A stretch of 64,000 bases of DNA, taken from the NCBI GenBank assembly GCA_033239525.1, contig BSYO01000020.1, positions 10,480,308-10,544,307 of the forward strand, given 5' to 3'. Source of the stretch: Nepenthes gracilis. Taxonomy: Eukaryota; Streptophyta; Magnoliopsida; Caryophyllales; Nepenthaceae. Positions within the stretch are counted from its first letter, which is position 1, and each line of letters begins with the position of its first letter. The notes beneath the pieces were generated by a model. That model worked only from the letters and a program-made list of their open reading frames with translations. It was not told the DNA's origin and searched no databases. Both the position numbers and the translations under genes were made by a program. Shown here one piece after another: positions 1-11,351 of the stretch.

Positions 1-41
1 GGGGGCCACCTGATCTCTTCCGACGAGTCGAATTAAGGTGG
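1..41. other. left flank of TE1
   Basis: Short sequence before the first LTR; nothing recognisable. The five bases next to the LTR are ggtgg. The five after the other LTR are agcgg, differing by two transitions, so a decayed target duplication is possible but unproven. Confidence 0.4.
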
Positions 42-59
42 TGTAAGGACCAAATTCTT

Positions 60-400
60 TTGAGGCGAGGGAAAATTGATCCGCACCTGTTGACCGGAAA
101 GCATGAGGGAAAATAGTAATCTGGTCAATGCCTATTGATCGGAAAGCTTAAAGGAAGATTTATCCAATCAACAGGAGTTGACCGGAAGTGAGAAAGAGGA
201 AAGTAATCCAGTCAATGCCAGTTTGACCAGGAAATATTAAATGTAAGTGAATTTAGTCAACGATAGTTGACCGAAAATGAAGGAAGAATATTTAAAAGAA
301 TTAAAGATGAATCAGGGTAAGATAAAGGCCAGAAGTGCTGAGACAATAGAAAGTCCTAAAAGGAGACATAACCAGTCAACGCCAGTTGATCGAAAACAAT
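60..400. repeat. palindromic GGTCAA/TTGACC array in TE1 5' LTR
   Basis: Degenerate copies of a unit of the form CGGTCAACGCCAGTTGACCG recur around 70-97, 120-143, 166-190, 203-228, 255-277 and 371-392. Each pairs a GTCAA core with an inverted TTGAC core about 5-6 bases away. TTGAC followed by C or T is the known core of WRKY-binding W-boxes; function here is inferred only. Confidence 0.7.
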
Positions 401-923
401 AAGGAAGCCCTTACGAAAAGTAGAGTCAGGATGACCATGCCTGAGTAGGTAACCTACTCCCAGATACTCTAATGACCTTATAGAAAAGAAGTACAAGCAG
501 TTAACCTACTCTACTTACTACCACCAACCCCAACGCCTATAAGTAATGGCCCCATGAGTTAGGATAGGAGGCTAGGCAAATGATCAGGTGAAGGCGCTAA
601 GAACTTCAAGCCAGAACCAAGTAAATGGTTCATAGATCCAATCCAGGCAAGTGTATCCCCCTTAAATTCATGATTTACTATAAGCATACTCGTCTTTCTA
701 TAGTTCATGTTTGCAATCTAAGTATGTCTGATTTTTTATGAACTTATGTTACGGTATACATGATATTTATTCTGATCATCTGGATTTCTGTTGATGCCAT
801 GTTTAAAGGAAGCTCTGTTATGTGTTTTCATGAAAATCTTTATTTTTACCTTACTTGCATGAATTCTGGCCACGAACAAGCTTTTAAGATATCTGACATG
901 AGTAAAAAGACCTCCGGCACATA

Positions 924-1330
924 TTAAAATTTTGAAACCGGCATTTTCCTTTGATTTTGAAACTGTCCTTGATTTGAAACCGGCCTTATAGAATAATTGA
1001 AATCGGCCTTAATCAAAACCGGCATTTGCCTTTGATTTTGAAACCGGCCTTGATTTGAAACTGGCCTTATAGAATAATTGAAATCGGCCTTAATCAAAAT
1101 CGGCATTTGTGTTGAAATTCTGAAATCGGCATTGCCTTGTGAATTTGAAACCAGCCTTGTAATGAAATTTTGAAATCGTATTCTGCTCTGTGATTTTGAA
1201 ACCGACCTTGCAGTGTAAATTCAAAATCGGCCTTGTACCGTATTTTAAAACTGGCAATTGTTCTGTGATTTGAAACCGGCTTAAAGTATATGATTGACCT
1301 CTGGCTTTTGACATAAGATCTCCGGCTTTG
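924..1330. repeat. GAAACCGGCCTT minisatellite in TE1 5' LTR
   Basis: Irregular tandem repeat, unit about 18-22 bp, core TTGAAACCGGCCTT with A/G variants. The same block occurs at 7988-8345 in the other LTR. Open frames here are by-products of the repeat. Confidence 0.8.
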
Positions 1331-2449
1331 ATAAATGAGACCTCCGACACTTTGATAAAAGATCTTCGGTTTTAAGATATTAAAGGAAATGTTTTACGGA
1401 CTTAAAATGTTGAAGTTAAGAAAAAGGCTATAAGAATAAGGAAAAATGTATGTAATCCAGACAGCAAATAGAACTCTATGACTTTCGACTTTTAAACTAT
1501 GATAGATGGCCATTAAAAGATATAAAAAAAGAACCGAGTTTCCATTAAGCTTGCAGTTACAATTGGATGAAGGATATTGGAGTGACACTCGAGGATGGCC
1601 CCTAGGCCATGGGGGAATTTCTGGTGGCATAAGGCTTATGGACTACGGCTCTGTATGCCGGGTAAAAGACATTACTGCCTGCCTCTGGTAGTATAATAGG
1701 AGGATACAGCCTTAGGTTGTGGGGTAGCGCACAACTCTTCCTCGTTGTTATCCGCTCCCGTCCGGTCCCTAAAGATGATAAGTATTTCGTTCGACTTTTA
1801 TGAACTTTCTGAAGACAAGATAATAAGAATAAGAACAAGGAACTCTAAACTTAAGAAGAAATGATATGGGGATTTTCGTATACTAAGTTATGTTATGAAA
1901 CCTTTACTTTGATCCGATGACATGTATGTTAATGTTTTCTGCATGTGGGTACCTTGTTGGGCCTTGTAGCTCACTCTTGCTGTTTTTTAGATGATGAAAA
2001 GTTTATGGAGGACGAAATTGAGTAGAGTCATATGAAGTAACTAGACGGTATAGCTGGCCAGAGCTAATCAGTGAAGGAATTGATGTATTTTTGTTTGATA
2101 TTTTCAGAAGAACTTGTAAAACATTTCTGCTGTAAAAGAATTTATGGATGTTAGTATGTTTCCGTAATTATAATATGGAAGAATGAAGTTGATATTTCTA
2201 GTAGCATCTCATTTCATGTCAAGGACGTCATGTTTGACCAACCTTAATGTTGGCCGGCCAGGTGTGGAGTTAAAACTTTGATGGCCAACTCAAGGAGTTC
2301 GGCCTTAAACGATCCTGTGTACGCAATAGGGTATGTTTAAAAGAAAAGAAAAATTTTTATGCCTACCAAGTTAGTATTATACTGTATATGTGTAAAGGTT
2401 AGGTTTAACGGTGGCCGTATGTGGTGGAATGTGGTCGGTCCGTTACAGT

Positions 2450-2462
2450 TGGTATCAGAAAA
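2450..2462 (+). other. TE1 primer-binding site
   Basis: TGGTATCAGAA begins two bases after the LTR end and matches the complement of the initiator tRNA-Met 3' end, the usual minus-strand primer of plant chromoviruses. The last matching bases are changed (gaa instead of gag). Confidence 0.8.
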
Positions 2463-2638
2463 AACTGAGATATTTTAGGTTCGATCTAAATCAATACGGA
2501 AATTTAAGACAGGATTAGTTAAGGATAAAAAGGAGTTAGCATTACTTACTCTTAGGACGGAGTACTATGTATTAACCGCCTTTAGCTTGTAATCTGACCA
2601 AAACATTATTTTCAGGAATCAAAGTCATTGCTGAAGAT

Positions 2639-3560
2639 ATGTCTAATAGAGGAAAATGAGCCGTTCGGACTAACAATCCTCCGGACCCGGAGACAAGGTA
2701 CTTGAACCTACTAGACAAGATGACTGATGTCTTAGAAGCCTTGGCTCTACCAACTCCGGTGACCGTCCCAATTCCTGTTCATTAGGAGAAGTTAGTTTAT
2801 GATTGCTTTACCAACGAGCGAGTTTCTAAATTCTCCAGAGAACCCGACCCGTTAAAGGCGGACACCTAATTCAGCGATTAAAGAAGGTGTTCGCGGTAAT
2901 TAAGTGTCCTACCGGAGATAAGGTCTTATTCACCACCCATAAGTTGGTGGGTGAGGCCCACTATTAGTGGGAGATGTAGAAGAGTCTTTGAGGTGCCAGA
3001 AAGGAAAATTACTTCGGGAATGTTTAAAGCAGCATTTTTGAAAAAATACTTTCCTGCTAACTTTCGCGGACATAAGGAAGATGAATTCCTTCGCTTAAGG
3101 CAAGACACTCGCACTATGGCCGAGTATGATACAAAGTTTACAGAACTATCCCGCTATACTCCTTATATGGTGGAAGACTAGGAGAGAAAGGCTAGAAGAT
3201 TCTTTTAAGGATTAAGAGACGATATTAGGAGACATCTCTCGACTTTAAAGTTGGCCACGTATGGAGAGGTGTTAGAGAGGGCCGTCATTTATGAGAAGGA
3301 ACTTGAAAGAGGAAAATTTTTCAGACAGAGAACTTTTAATCAGGTTTTAAGGGCCAGTACTAGTGGAGGACCTTCTTAAAAGACAAAACCATTGAAGTCC
3401 CGTAGGGAGTAGGACCAATTTGTACAGACTTTCCCAGCGTCCAGCAATACATGTGATCATTACGGAAGGGCGCATGAAGGGAAGTCGTGCTATAAGAAGT
3501 TGGGAGTTTGCTATAACTGTGGCCAGGGTGGACACATGATCAAGAACTACCCACTTGCCA
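2639..3560 (+). pseudogene. TE1 gag (capsid and zinc knuckle), broken
   Basis: Gag-like sequence with several in-frame stops and at least one frame change. The capsid-type region around 2951-3345 reads clearly (AAFLKKYFPANFR, then EFLRLRQDTRTMAEYDTKF). A zinc knuckle follows at 3509-3550 (CYNCGQGGHMIKNY). Its last ligand position is Tyr (TAC) where Cys is expected, so the CCHC motif is lost. The upstream part with the presumed start at 2639 has an early stop. The product would package element RNA into virus-like particles; this copy cannot. Confidence 0.85.
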
Positions 3561-3569
3561 AGCAAGCCC

Positions 3570-4060
3570 CAGAATTTAAGTCCCTCATTCCAGCTAAGGT
3601 GTTCGTTGTTTTTGCAAATGAGGTCGAAGCCTTTACTGAGGTAGTGGAAAGTACACTTTCTATCTCTGGCAATTTTAGTCATGTGCTCTTTGACTTGGGA
3701 TCCACCCACTTGTTTGTCTCCCATGATTTTGTAAAATATCTTACGACACTCCCCCAAGTTCTTGGCTATCCATTGATGGTCGCCTCACCCACAGGGTTAT
3801 CAGTAATTTTAGATGTTATGTATCCAGAGTGTCCGGTCAAATTGAATGGATTCTTGATGCCCGTTAATCTAGTTTTGCTAGAGATGAAGGACTTTGATGC
3901 AATCTTAGGAATGAATTGGTTGGTAAGGTATCATGCCAGTATTGATTGTTTCCGAAAAAGAGCAAAATTTGCTATCCTTAGAAACAAACCTACTATATTC
4001 AAGGAGTCCGGCGGAAGGAAGTATCCTGCTTCATTTCGGCCTTCCATGTCGGGCACTTGA
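3570..4060 (+). pseudogene. TE1 aspartic protease region
   Basis: The retropepsin-type active site reads LFDLGSTH with Asp at 3692-3694. The family motif is D-S/T-G, so Ser/Thr has become Leu, which should impair catalysis. The following DAILGMNWL segment (about 3895-3925) is the typical C-terminal flap/helix region. The frame ends at a stop near 4060 and pol resumes in a shifted frame. Confidence 0.82.
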
Positions 4061-4129
4061 TTAGTAATGGGTGCCAAGCCTACCTAACCTTCGCTAGTGT
4101 GACTGAGGGTCAAGGAACTCTGGCCAAAG

Positions 4130-5490
4130 ATATTCTTGTGGTATGTGAGTTCGAAGACCTATTCCCTGATGAATTACCCAGGTTGCCACCTAGACGAAAA
4201 ATGGCATTTGAAATAGAATTAGTGCCAGGATCAATACCAATATCTAAAGCACCATATAGGATGGAGCTGACTGAACTTAAGGAGTTAAAACAGTAATTGC
4301 AGGAGTTATTAGATAATGGTTTCATCCGGCTAAGTGTGTCTCTATGGGGTGCACCGGTTCTGTTTGTAAGAAAGAAAGATGGAACCTTGAGGTTGTGCGT
4401 GGATTATCGGGAGTTAAACAAAATACCACTAAGAATAAATATCCTTTGCCAAGGATAGACGACCTCCTTGATCAGTTGTAAGGAGCTTACGTATTCTCAA
4501 AAATCAACCTTAGATCCGGTTATCATTAGTTTCGAATCAGAAAGGATGATGTAGCAAAGACTGCTTTTCGAACTAGATATGGGTACTATGAGTTTATAAT
4601 AATGCTATTTGGATTAACTTACGTTCCAGCCGTATTTATGGACTTGATGAACCCAGTTTTTCAACCCTATTTGGACAAATCTATGATAGTCTTTATTGAT
4701 GATATCCTTGTTTATTCGAAGAGTCATGAGGAACATGAGGAATATTTGAGAATTACTCTTCTGATTCTTAGAGAACACCAACTATTCGCCAAATTAAATA
4801 AGTGTAAATTTTGGTTAGAGAAAGTGAGATTCTTAGGACACATCATTTCCAAGGAGGGGATTTTCGTCGACCCTAAGAAGGTGGAGGCTGTGGTGAAATG
4901 GAATCGGCCAACTTCTATGACTGATGTACGGAACTTTTTAGGCATGGCCGGATATTACCGATGGTTTGTGAAAAATTTCTCTCAAATCGCCTTGCCACTC
5001 ATGCAACTGACAAAGAAAGATGCTAAGTTTGAGTGGATCGATGACTGTGAAGGGAGCTTTCAGGTACTAAAAGATCGGGTAACTTCTACACCGGTCTTGA
5101 CAATTCTAGATAAATCAGGAGGACTGATTGTCTATTGTGATGTCTCAAAGATTGGGTTGGGCTGTATTTTAATACAACACGGAAGAATAGTTGCCTATGA
5201 ATTGCGTCAGTTAAAGGATCATAAAAGAAATTACCCAACTCACGATCTAGAATTGGCTGCAGTAGTATTCGCGCTAAAAACTGGAGACAATTACCTGTAT
5301 GGTGAGAGATTCTTGATCTATTTTGATCATAAAATTTTAAAGTATTTATTCTCTCAAAAGGAACTGAACATGCGGCAGTGAAGGTGGATTGAGTTTCTAA
5401 GGGATTATGACTGTAAAATCCAGTACGAGCTAGGTAAGGCTAATGTAGTCGCCGATGCACTAAGTCGACAACTAAGTATCTTGGCAAGGA
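4130..5490 (+). pseudogene. TE1 reverse transcriptase and RNase H, broken
   Basis: RT begins with LPPRRKMAFEIELVPG (about 4180) and shows [19 protein letters not shown] (about 4367-4420), then a frameshift. The longest intact piece, 4602-5381, carries the catalytic FIDD motif (4692-4703), [11 protein letters not shown] and the RNase H domain ([10 protein letters not shown], then [14 protein letters not shown]). A stop at 5379 splits it from the end of RNase H ([10 protein letters not shown], about 5440). The protein would copy element RNA into DNA inside particles. Both domains are recognisable but no continuous frame remains. Confidence 0.9.
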
Positions 5491-6930
5491 TGCAGGTCAA
5501 TAAAATGAAAATGTTGGATTGTCTAATGTACTATGACATCCAACGATATGTTCAAGAAAAGCGAATAGTTTTAACATACCTTCAAGTCCAACCAGAGGTG
5601 ATAGATGAGGTTAAGGGAAGCCAGGTGAATGATCCCTTCCTTGTGAATATCATGAGTGATCTGAACAGCGATTCCCAAGGTGACTTTTATGTTAGGCTGG
5701 ATGGAGTATTGAGGTTTAGGGATCGATTATATCTACCGGACAATAAGGAATTGAAAGAGAATTTTTAAGGAAGCCCATCGATCATAGTATACAATCCACC
5801 CATGAGTCAATAAGATGTACCAGGATTTAAAGAAAATATTCTGGTGGAGGAATATGAAGAGCGACATCACAGCTTATGCAGAAAAATATCTTGTGTGCCA
5901 ACAAGTGAAGGCAGAGAGGAGGAAACCATCTGGGTTATTACATATTTGGGTTATAGTTGACGAGCTAACAAAGTCAGCCCATTTTCTAGCAATCCGGATG
6001 ACTTACCCCCGTGATAGACTGACCCAACTGTATGTAAACGAAGTTGTCAGGCTTCATGGTGTGCCTGCCTCTATTGTATTGGATAGAGACTCTTGTTTTA
6101 TTTTGAGATTCTGGAAGAGTTTATATAAGGAACTGGGGACAGAATTAAAATTCAGTACCGGTTATCATCCGCAAACCGACAGACAATTAGAACGGACAAT
6201 TTAGATCCTTGAGGATATGTTAAAAGCATCGGTCTTATAAATGAAAGGGGCTTGGGACAATTTCTTGGCCTTGGCAGAATTTGTATATAATAATAGTTAT
6301 CAGGCCAGTATAGGCATAGCTCCTTTTGAAGTATTATACGAAAGGAGATGTAGATCACCAATCCACTGGGAGGAGCTCGGAGATAAAAGAATTTTGGATC
6401 CAAAAATTGTTAAAGAGAAAACGGAAAAGATAAAGTTAGTGCATGAAAATTTAAGGGTTGCCCGGAGCAGATAAAAGAGCTATGCAGACCGAGGGAGATC
6501 TATATTAAAGTTTGACGAAGGCGACTTTGTATTTCTAAAAGTGTTGCAATCTAAAGGGACGTCTAGATTTGGAGTAAAAGGAAAGCTGAAACCACGATTT
6601 ATTGACCCTTTTGAGATTTCAGAAAGGATCGGAGAGGTGGCCTACAAACTTGCTTTACCACCAAGCCTGGCGAAAGTACATGATGTGTTTCATGTATCAA
6701 TGCTCAAGGAATATGTCCATGATCCTACACATGTGATTGAGTTCGAGCCTTTGACAATTGACAAGGACTTATCCTACGTAGCGGAACCGATGTAAATTTT
6801 GGATCGAAGGAAACAAAGGCTACGTACAAAATCAATCTCCTTAATAAAGGTACTCTGGAAGAATCGCTCACCTGAAGAAGCAACTTGGGAATGAGAGGAA
6901 GAGATTCGGAACAAGTATACCTACTTATTT
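5491..6930 (+). pseudogene. TE1 integrase with chromodomain, internally deleted
   Basis: The zinc-binding domain ends CQQVKAERRKPSGLLH (about 5900-5945) and then jumps directly to WVIVDELTKSAHF. The stretch carrying the first catalytic Asp of the D,D,35E triad is absent. The second Asp is in IVLDRD (about 6075) and the Glu in RQLERT (about 6185-6200). Stops occur near 6203, 6238 and 6472. The C-terminal part (6541-6793) is intact (VHDVFHVSMLKEY) and leads into a chromodomain-like tail (LWKNRSPEEATWE, about 6850-6890), the mark of chromoviruses. The integrase is dead by deletion. Confidence 0.88.
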
Positions 6931-6978
6931 TTTTGAGGTTAGTAACTTCATTTAAAATTTCGAGGATGAAATTTCTAT

Positions 6979-6992
6979 AAGTAGGGGAGAAT
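6979..6992 (+). other. TE1 polypurine tract
   Basis: Purine-rich aagtaggggagaat lies directly before the 3' LTR, where plus-strand DNA synthesis is primed. It is preceded by the lineage-typical GAGGATGAAATTTCTATAAG. Confidence 0.85.
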
Positions 6993-7029
6993 TGTAAGGA
7001 CCAAATTCTTTTGAGGTCAGGGGAAATTG

Positions 7030-7465
7030 ATCCGCACCTGTTAACCAGAAAGCATGAGGGGAAATCGTAATCCGCTCAACGCCTGTTGACCGGAAAGCTT
7101 AGAGGAAGACTTATTCAGTCAATAGGAGTTGACTGGAAGGGGGAAAGAGGAAAGTAATCCGGTTAATGCCAGTTTGACCGAAAAATGTTAAAGGTAAGTT
7201 AATCCAGTCAATGTCAGTTGACCAGGATACGTAAAATTCGGTCAATACCAGTTGATCGGAATATGTAAGAAGGAGCAGCAAAATCTGGTCAATACCAGTT
7301 GACCGAAAACGCGAAAGAGAAACCTAATCCGGTCAACGATAGTTGACCGAAAATGAAGAAAGAACATTTAAAAGAATTAAAGACGAATCAGGGTAAGATG
7401 GAGGCCGAAAGTGCTGAGACAATAGAAAGCCCTAAAAGGAGACATAACCGGTCAACGACAATTGA
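7030..7465. repeat. palindromic GGTCAA/TTGACC array in TE1 3' LTR
   Basis: At least eight degenerate units, for example near 7074, 7118, 7158, 7203, 7238, 7285, 7330 and 7448. The clearest is CGGTCAACGATAGTTGACCG at about 7330. The array lies in the first 470 bp of the LTR (U3), upstream of the TATA-like site. Confidence 0.72.
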
Positions 7466-7487
7466 CCGAAAATAATAAGGAAGCCCT

Positions 7488-7495
7488 TATAAAAA
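7488..7495 (+). promoter_or_regulatory. TATA-like box in TE1 3' LTR
   Basis: TATAAAAA about 495 bp into the LTR, just downstream of the palindrome array. The same site in the 5' LTR reads tacgaaaa. Promoter function is inferred. Confidence 0.5.
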
Positions 7496-7987
7496 GTAGA
7501 GTCTGGATGACCATATCTGAGAAGGTAACTTACTCCCAATCACCCTGATGACCTAATAGAAAAGAAGTACAAGCAGTTGACCTACCTTACTTACTACCAC
7601 CAACCCCAACGCCTATAAGTAGTGGCCCCATAAGTTAGGATAGGAGGTTAGACAAACGACCAGGTGAAGACGCTAAGAACTTTGAGCCAAAACCAAGTAA
7701 TGGGTTCATCGATCCAGTCCAGGCAAGTGTACCCCCTTAAATTCATGATTTACTATAAGCGTACTCGTCTTTCTATAGTTCATGTTTGCAATGTAAGTAT
7801 ATCTAATTTTTGATGAACTTATGTTACAGTATACATGATATTTGTTCTGATTATCTGAATTTCTGTTAATGCCATATTTAAAGGAAGCTTTGTTATGTGT
7901 TTTCATAAAGATCCTCATTTTTACCTTACTTGCAAGAATTCTGGCTATGAACAAGCTTTTAAGGTATCTAACATGAGTAAAAAGACC

Positions 7988-8345
7988 TCCGGCACTTATA
8001 TTGAAATTTCAAAATCGACATTTGCCTTTGATTTTGAAACCGGCCTTGATTTGAAACCGGCCTTGTAGAATAATTGAAATCGGCGTTAATCAAAACCGAC
8101 ATTTGCCTTTGATTTTGAAACCGGCCTTGATTTGAAACCGGCCTTATAGAATAATTGAAATCGGCCTTAATCGAAACCTCCATTTGTGTTGAAATTTTGA
8201 AACCGGCATTGCCTTGTGATTTGAAACCGGCCTTGTAGTGTAAATTCAAAATCGGCATTGTAGTGTAAAATCGAAACCGGCCTTGTACCGTATTTTGAAA
8301 CTGACGATTGTTCTGTGATTTGAAACCGGCTTAAAGTATATGATT
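7988..8345. repeat. GAAACCGGCCTT minisatellite in TE1 3' LTR
   Basis: Counterpart of the 924-1330 array, same unit and order with scattered base changes. Confidence 0.8.
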
Positions 8346-9500
8346 GACCTCCGACTTTTGACATAAGACCTTCGGCTTTGATAAATAAGACCTCCAACAC
8401 TTTGATAAAAGATCCTCGGTTTTAAAACATTAAAGGAAAGGCTTTATGAACTTCAAATGTTGAAGTTAAGAACAAAGGCTATAAGAACAAAGAAAAATAT
8501 ATGTAATCCGGACAGCAAGTGGAACTCTATGACTTTCGACTTTTGGATTATGATAGATGGCCATCGAAAGATATAAACTAAGAACCGAGTTTCCATTAAG
8601 CTTACTGTTACAATTGGATGAAGGATATTGGAGTAACACTCGAGAACTGCTGCTGGGCCATGGGGGAATTTCTGGTGGCACAAGGCTCATGGATTACAAC
8701 TTCGTATGTCGGGTAAAAGGTATTACCGCCCGCCTCTGGGAGTATAATCGGAGGATACGGCCATAGGTTATGGGGTAGCACACAACCCTTCCTCGATGTT
8801 GTCCGCTCCTGTCTGATCCCTAAAGATGATAAGCATTTCGTTCAGCTTTTATGAACTTTCTGAAGACAAGATAATAAGAACAAGAACAAAGAACTCTAAA
8901 CTTAACAAGAAACAATATGGAGATTTTCGTATGCTAAGTTACGCTATGAGACCTTTACTTTGATCCGATGACATGTATGTTAATGTTTTCTACATGTGGG
9001 TACCTTGTTGGGCTTTATAGCTCACTCTTGCTGTTTTTCAAATGATGAAAAGCTTATGGATGATAAAATTGAGTAGAGTTATATGAAGTAACTAGATGGT
9101 ATAGCTGGCCGGAGCTGATCAGTGAAGGAATTGATGTATTTTTTTTTTTTATGTTTTGAGAAGGACTTGTAAAACATTTCCACTATAAAAGAATTTATGG
9201 ATGTTAGCATGTTTCCGTAATTATAATATGGAAGAATGAAGTTGATATTTCTAGTAGCATCTCATTTTATGTCAAGGACGTTGTGTCCGACCAACCTTAA
9301 TGTTGGCCGACTAGGTATAGAGTTAAAACTTTGATGGCCAACTCAAGGAGTTCGGCCTTAAGTGATCCTGTGTACGTGATAGGGTATGTTTAAAAGAAAA
9401 GAAAAATTTTTATGTCCACCAAGTTAGTATTATACCGTATATGTGTAAATGTTAGGTTTGACAACGGCCGTATGTGGTGGAATGTGGTCGATCCGTCACA

Positions 9501-10470
9501 AGCGGGTTCAGTCTCCGTTCATAATAATTTGAATTCTGCACATAATAACAAATCAATGAGAGGTCAAAGGACGATTGAACTCACTCCCTCATTGTATCCT
9601 CTAACGTTCAAGTTAGAAATCTTTCTATAAATAAGAAAAAAGATAAAGGATGCAAGCAATGTGATGGTGCACAAAGAATGGGGGCTTCGAGTGTGGAAGT
9701 TGAGGGCTTGGCTTCAGTGGTTGTGCTTGATAAGGCGCGACTTTTTGTAAGGATGAACTCAAGAGATAAGTGGCTTAAAATAGGGAGAAAGTACTTCAAT
9801 CTTTCTGGGCACTTGAGGGTTAGGATTGCTTTGCCCTTCATGTAGAGGTAAAGAGATATTTATAACGTTAGATCTAGTTCGGCCTTATTTAGGTGTCAAA
9901 ACTGTCTATCGGTTGCCCTAATGGATTCGCTGAACTATCTCAATGGTCATGTGCAGGGCGAGTATGGTAACCGTGGCTACTTAAAGATATTCCTTCCTTT
10001 ATTAGGGTGATCACGGAGGTCATCGGATGACAAATTTTGTTTAAAAGGTTTGCTGAGTCATAATTGTTATTCTGAAAGCGATGCGCAATCAAGGGTAATA
10101 TTTTGAAAATATTTGCTAAACTATAACTGCTGTTTTTTTAAAAAAATTATGATCTTGGGTAACATTCTAGAAACATTAGTCACACTGTCTTAGACGGTTA
10201 TGGCAAGTGTTGTTTGCGTATTCATATTGAGTTGCACCACTTCCCGGCTAGCGAGTAGGAGGGGTTTCTGTAGATCATCTCTAATTACTCAAATTTCACC
10301 GACTGCTCTAAGTCTACCCATCTAGGTATATTGCATCCCCGCATGGCATCTTATTTGTTAGTTGTGATTTGCAATATCTAGGTTTAAAGTAATAAAGATC
10401 GGACCCGCTTCAACTCAACATCTCAGAAAGATCAAGTGATTCATTAACTTGTTTAATAATTCAGATCTAG
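9501..10470. other. unassigned sequence right of TE1
   Basis: No recognisable coding region. Short open frames (for example 9608-9841, minus) have no motif I know. A TATAAATAAG string at about 9626 could belong to an old LTR, but no partner repeat was found in the window. Confidence 0.3.
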
Positions 10471-10720
10471 GGACACATTAACTTTTAAAAATATTTTTAC
10501 ATGTTTAAGATTATTAAAGAACCATATTAAATCTCTATACCTATGTTATGAAAAATCATTTTACTTTTATTTTTGAAAAAGATATTGTTTGTAGAGATTT
10601 TTTCAAGCTTTATTAAAAAATAAACCATCACAAAAAATTAACAAAAAATAAATATATTATAATATTTTATAATATATTAAAATAAGGTCGTACACAGTCA
10701 ACCCATCATCTCATCATAGA
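10470..10720 (+). repeat. fragment J of the Tekay-like LTR family, + orientation
   Basis: An AT-rich stretch with AATTAAC, then TATTATAATATTTTATAATA and AAGGTC, closely resembles 18655-18860. In reverse complement it resembles 49790-49880, which is part of the minus-strand LTR family (A, B). Both ends are eroded. Confidence 0.45.
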
Positions 10721-11350
10721 AAGTAGAAGTTGTACTAATGTTGTGCCCACTTTTATGGTGAATAAATTTTGGCAACCCATGGAAGATCATTCAAGCCCTA
10801 TAAGTCGTCCTAGCTATGCTGTGGCAATGAGATATGGGTGGATAAGAATTGTATTGCTACTGCAACATTCGGTTTTTTTATTTTAGGGCAATTGGATTTA
10901 TAATCAAATAATATTATTAATTAAAAAAATTAATATACATGTAATATCTTTTAGATCCGATAATTGTACTTAGGTGGGTTGAATTTGAGATATTAATAGA
11001 AGGATATTTTGATAATTTTTTTAGTAATAATATCCCTAAATTTTAGTATTGTGATTTTATTATACTAGAATTAATCACTATCATGTTAAATGAATTCTTG
11101 TGTAATTTAAAACTGAAAATTAATTTAAAATTAAGGTGCTAAAATGGTTGATTAGCCAAAACCCTAGAGACTCCATGGAAGATCCTATTTTCTGCTCATA
11201 AACCCTAATAAGACGCACAGCTTTTCCTTGCTGTAATTTGGCCATCCCTTCTCCTTTTGTTTTGCTCATTCATCTACAAATTATGATAAAATGAAACTAA
11301 GAGGTTAAATAAAATCCTATCGCCACCCCACTCCACTCCAAAATATTATT
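10721..11350. other. unassigned AT-rich spacer
   Basis: No gene seen. Two AAACCCTA telo-box-like strings (about 11158 and 11203) sit near each other with no open frame behind them. Confidence 0.3.
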
Positions 11351-11351
11351 G

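Larger units (their letters stand above)
42..2447 (+). repeat. TE1 5' LTR
   Basis: Starts TGTAAGGACC, ends GTTACA next to the primer site. It matches the right copy over its whole length but is about 100 bp shorter, because it lacks several GGTCAA/TTGACC units near its start. The TATA-like site of the other copy reads tacgaaaa here (412-419). Contains a GAAACCGGCCTT minisatellite at 924-1330. Confidence 0.93.
42..9500 (+). mobile_element. TE1: Ty3/Gypsy chromovirus, Tekay-like, full length but inactive
   Basis: Two long direct repeats beginning TGTAAGGACC and ending in CA (42-2447 and 6993-9500) flank an internal region of about 4.5 kb. A tRNA-Met type primer site follows the first LTR and a purine tract precedes the second. 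The internal region reads gag, protease, reverse transcriptase, RNase H, integrase and a C-terminal chromodomain tail, which is Ty3 order and points to a Tekay/Del-like chromovirus. All domains carry stops or frame breaks, and integrase has an internal deletion, so it cannot move by itself. No clean TSD was found. Confidence 0.93.
6993..9500 (+). repeat. TE1 3' LTR
   Basis: Starts TGTAAGGACC, ends CGTCACA. It is about 100 bp longer than the 5' LTR owing to extra GGTCAA/TTGACC units around 7195-7300. It retains a TATA-like site that the 5' copy has lost. Confidence 0.93.

Noticed and set aside
37..9505. Target duplication of TE1 (ggtgg / agcgg)
   Set aside because: Two of five bases differ. 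It could be decay, but chance cannot be excluded, so it was not annotated as a TSD.
9608..9841. Possible small gene on the minus strand right of TE1
   Set aside because: No motif, no supporting signals and no repeat elsewhere in the window; left as unassigned.
11150..11215. AAACCCTA telo-box pair, suggesting a ribosomal-protein-type promoter
   Set aside because: No coding frame or intron-exon structure follows on either strand within reasonable distance.
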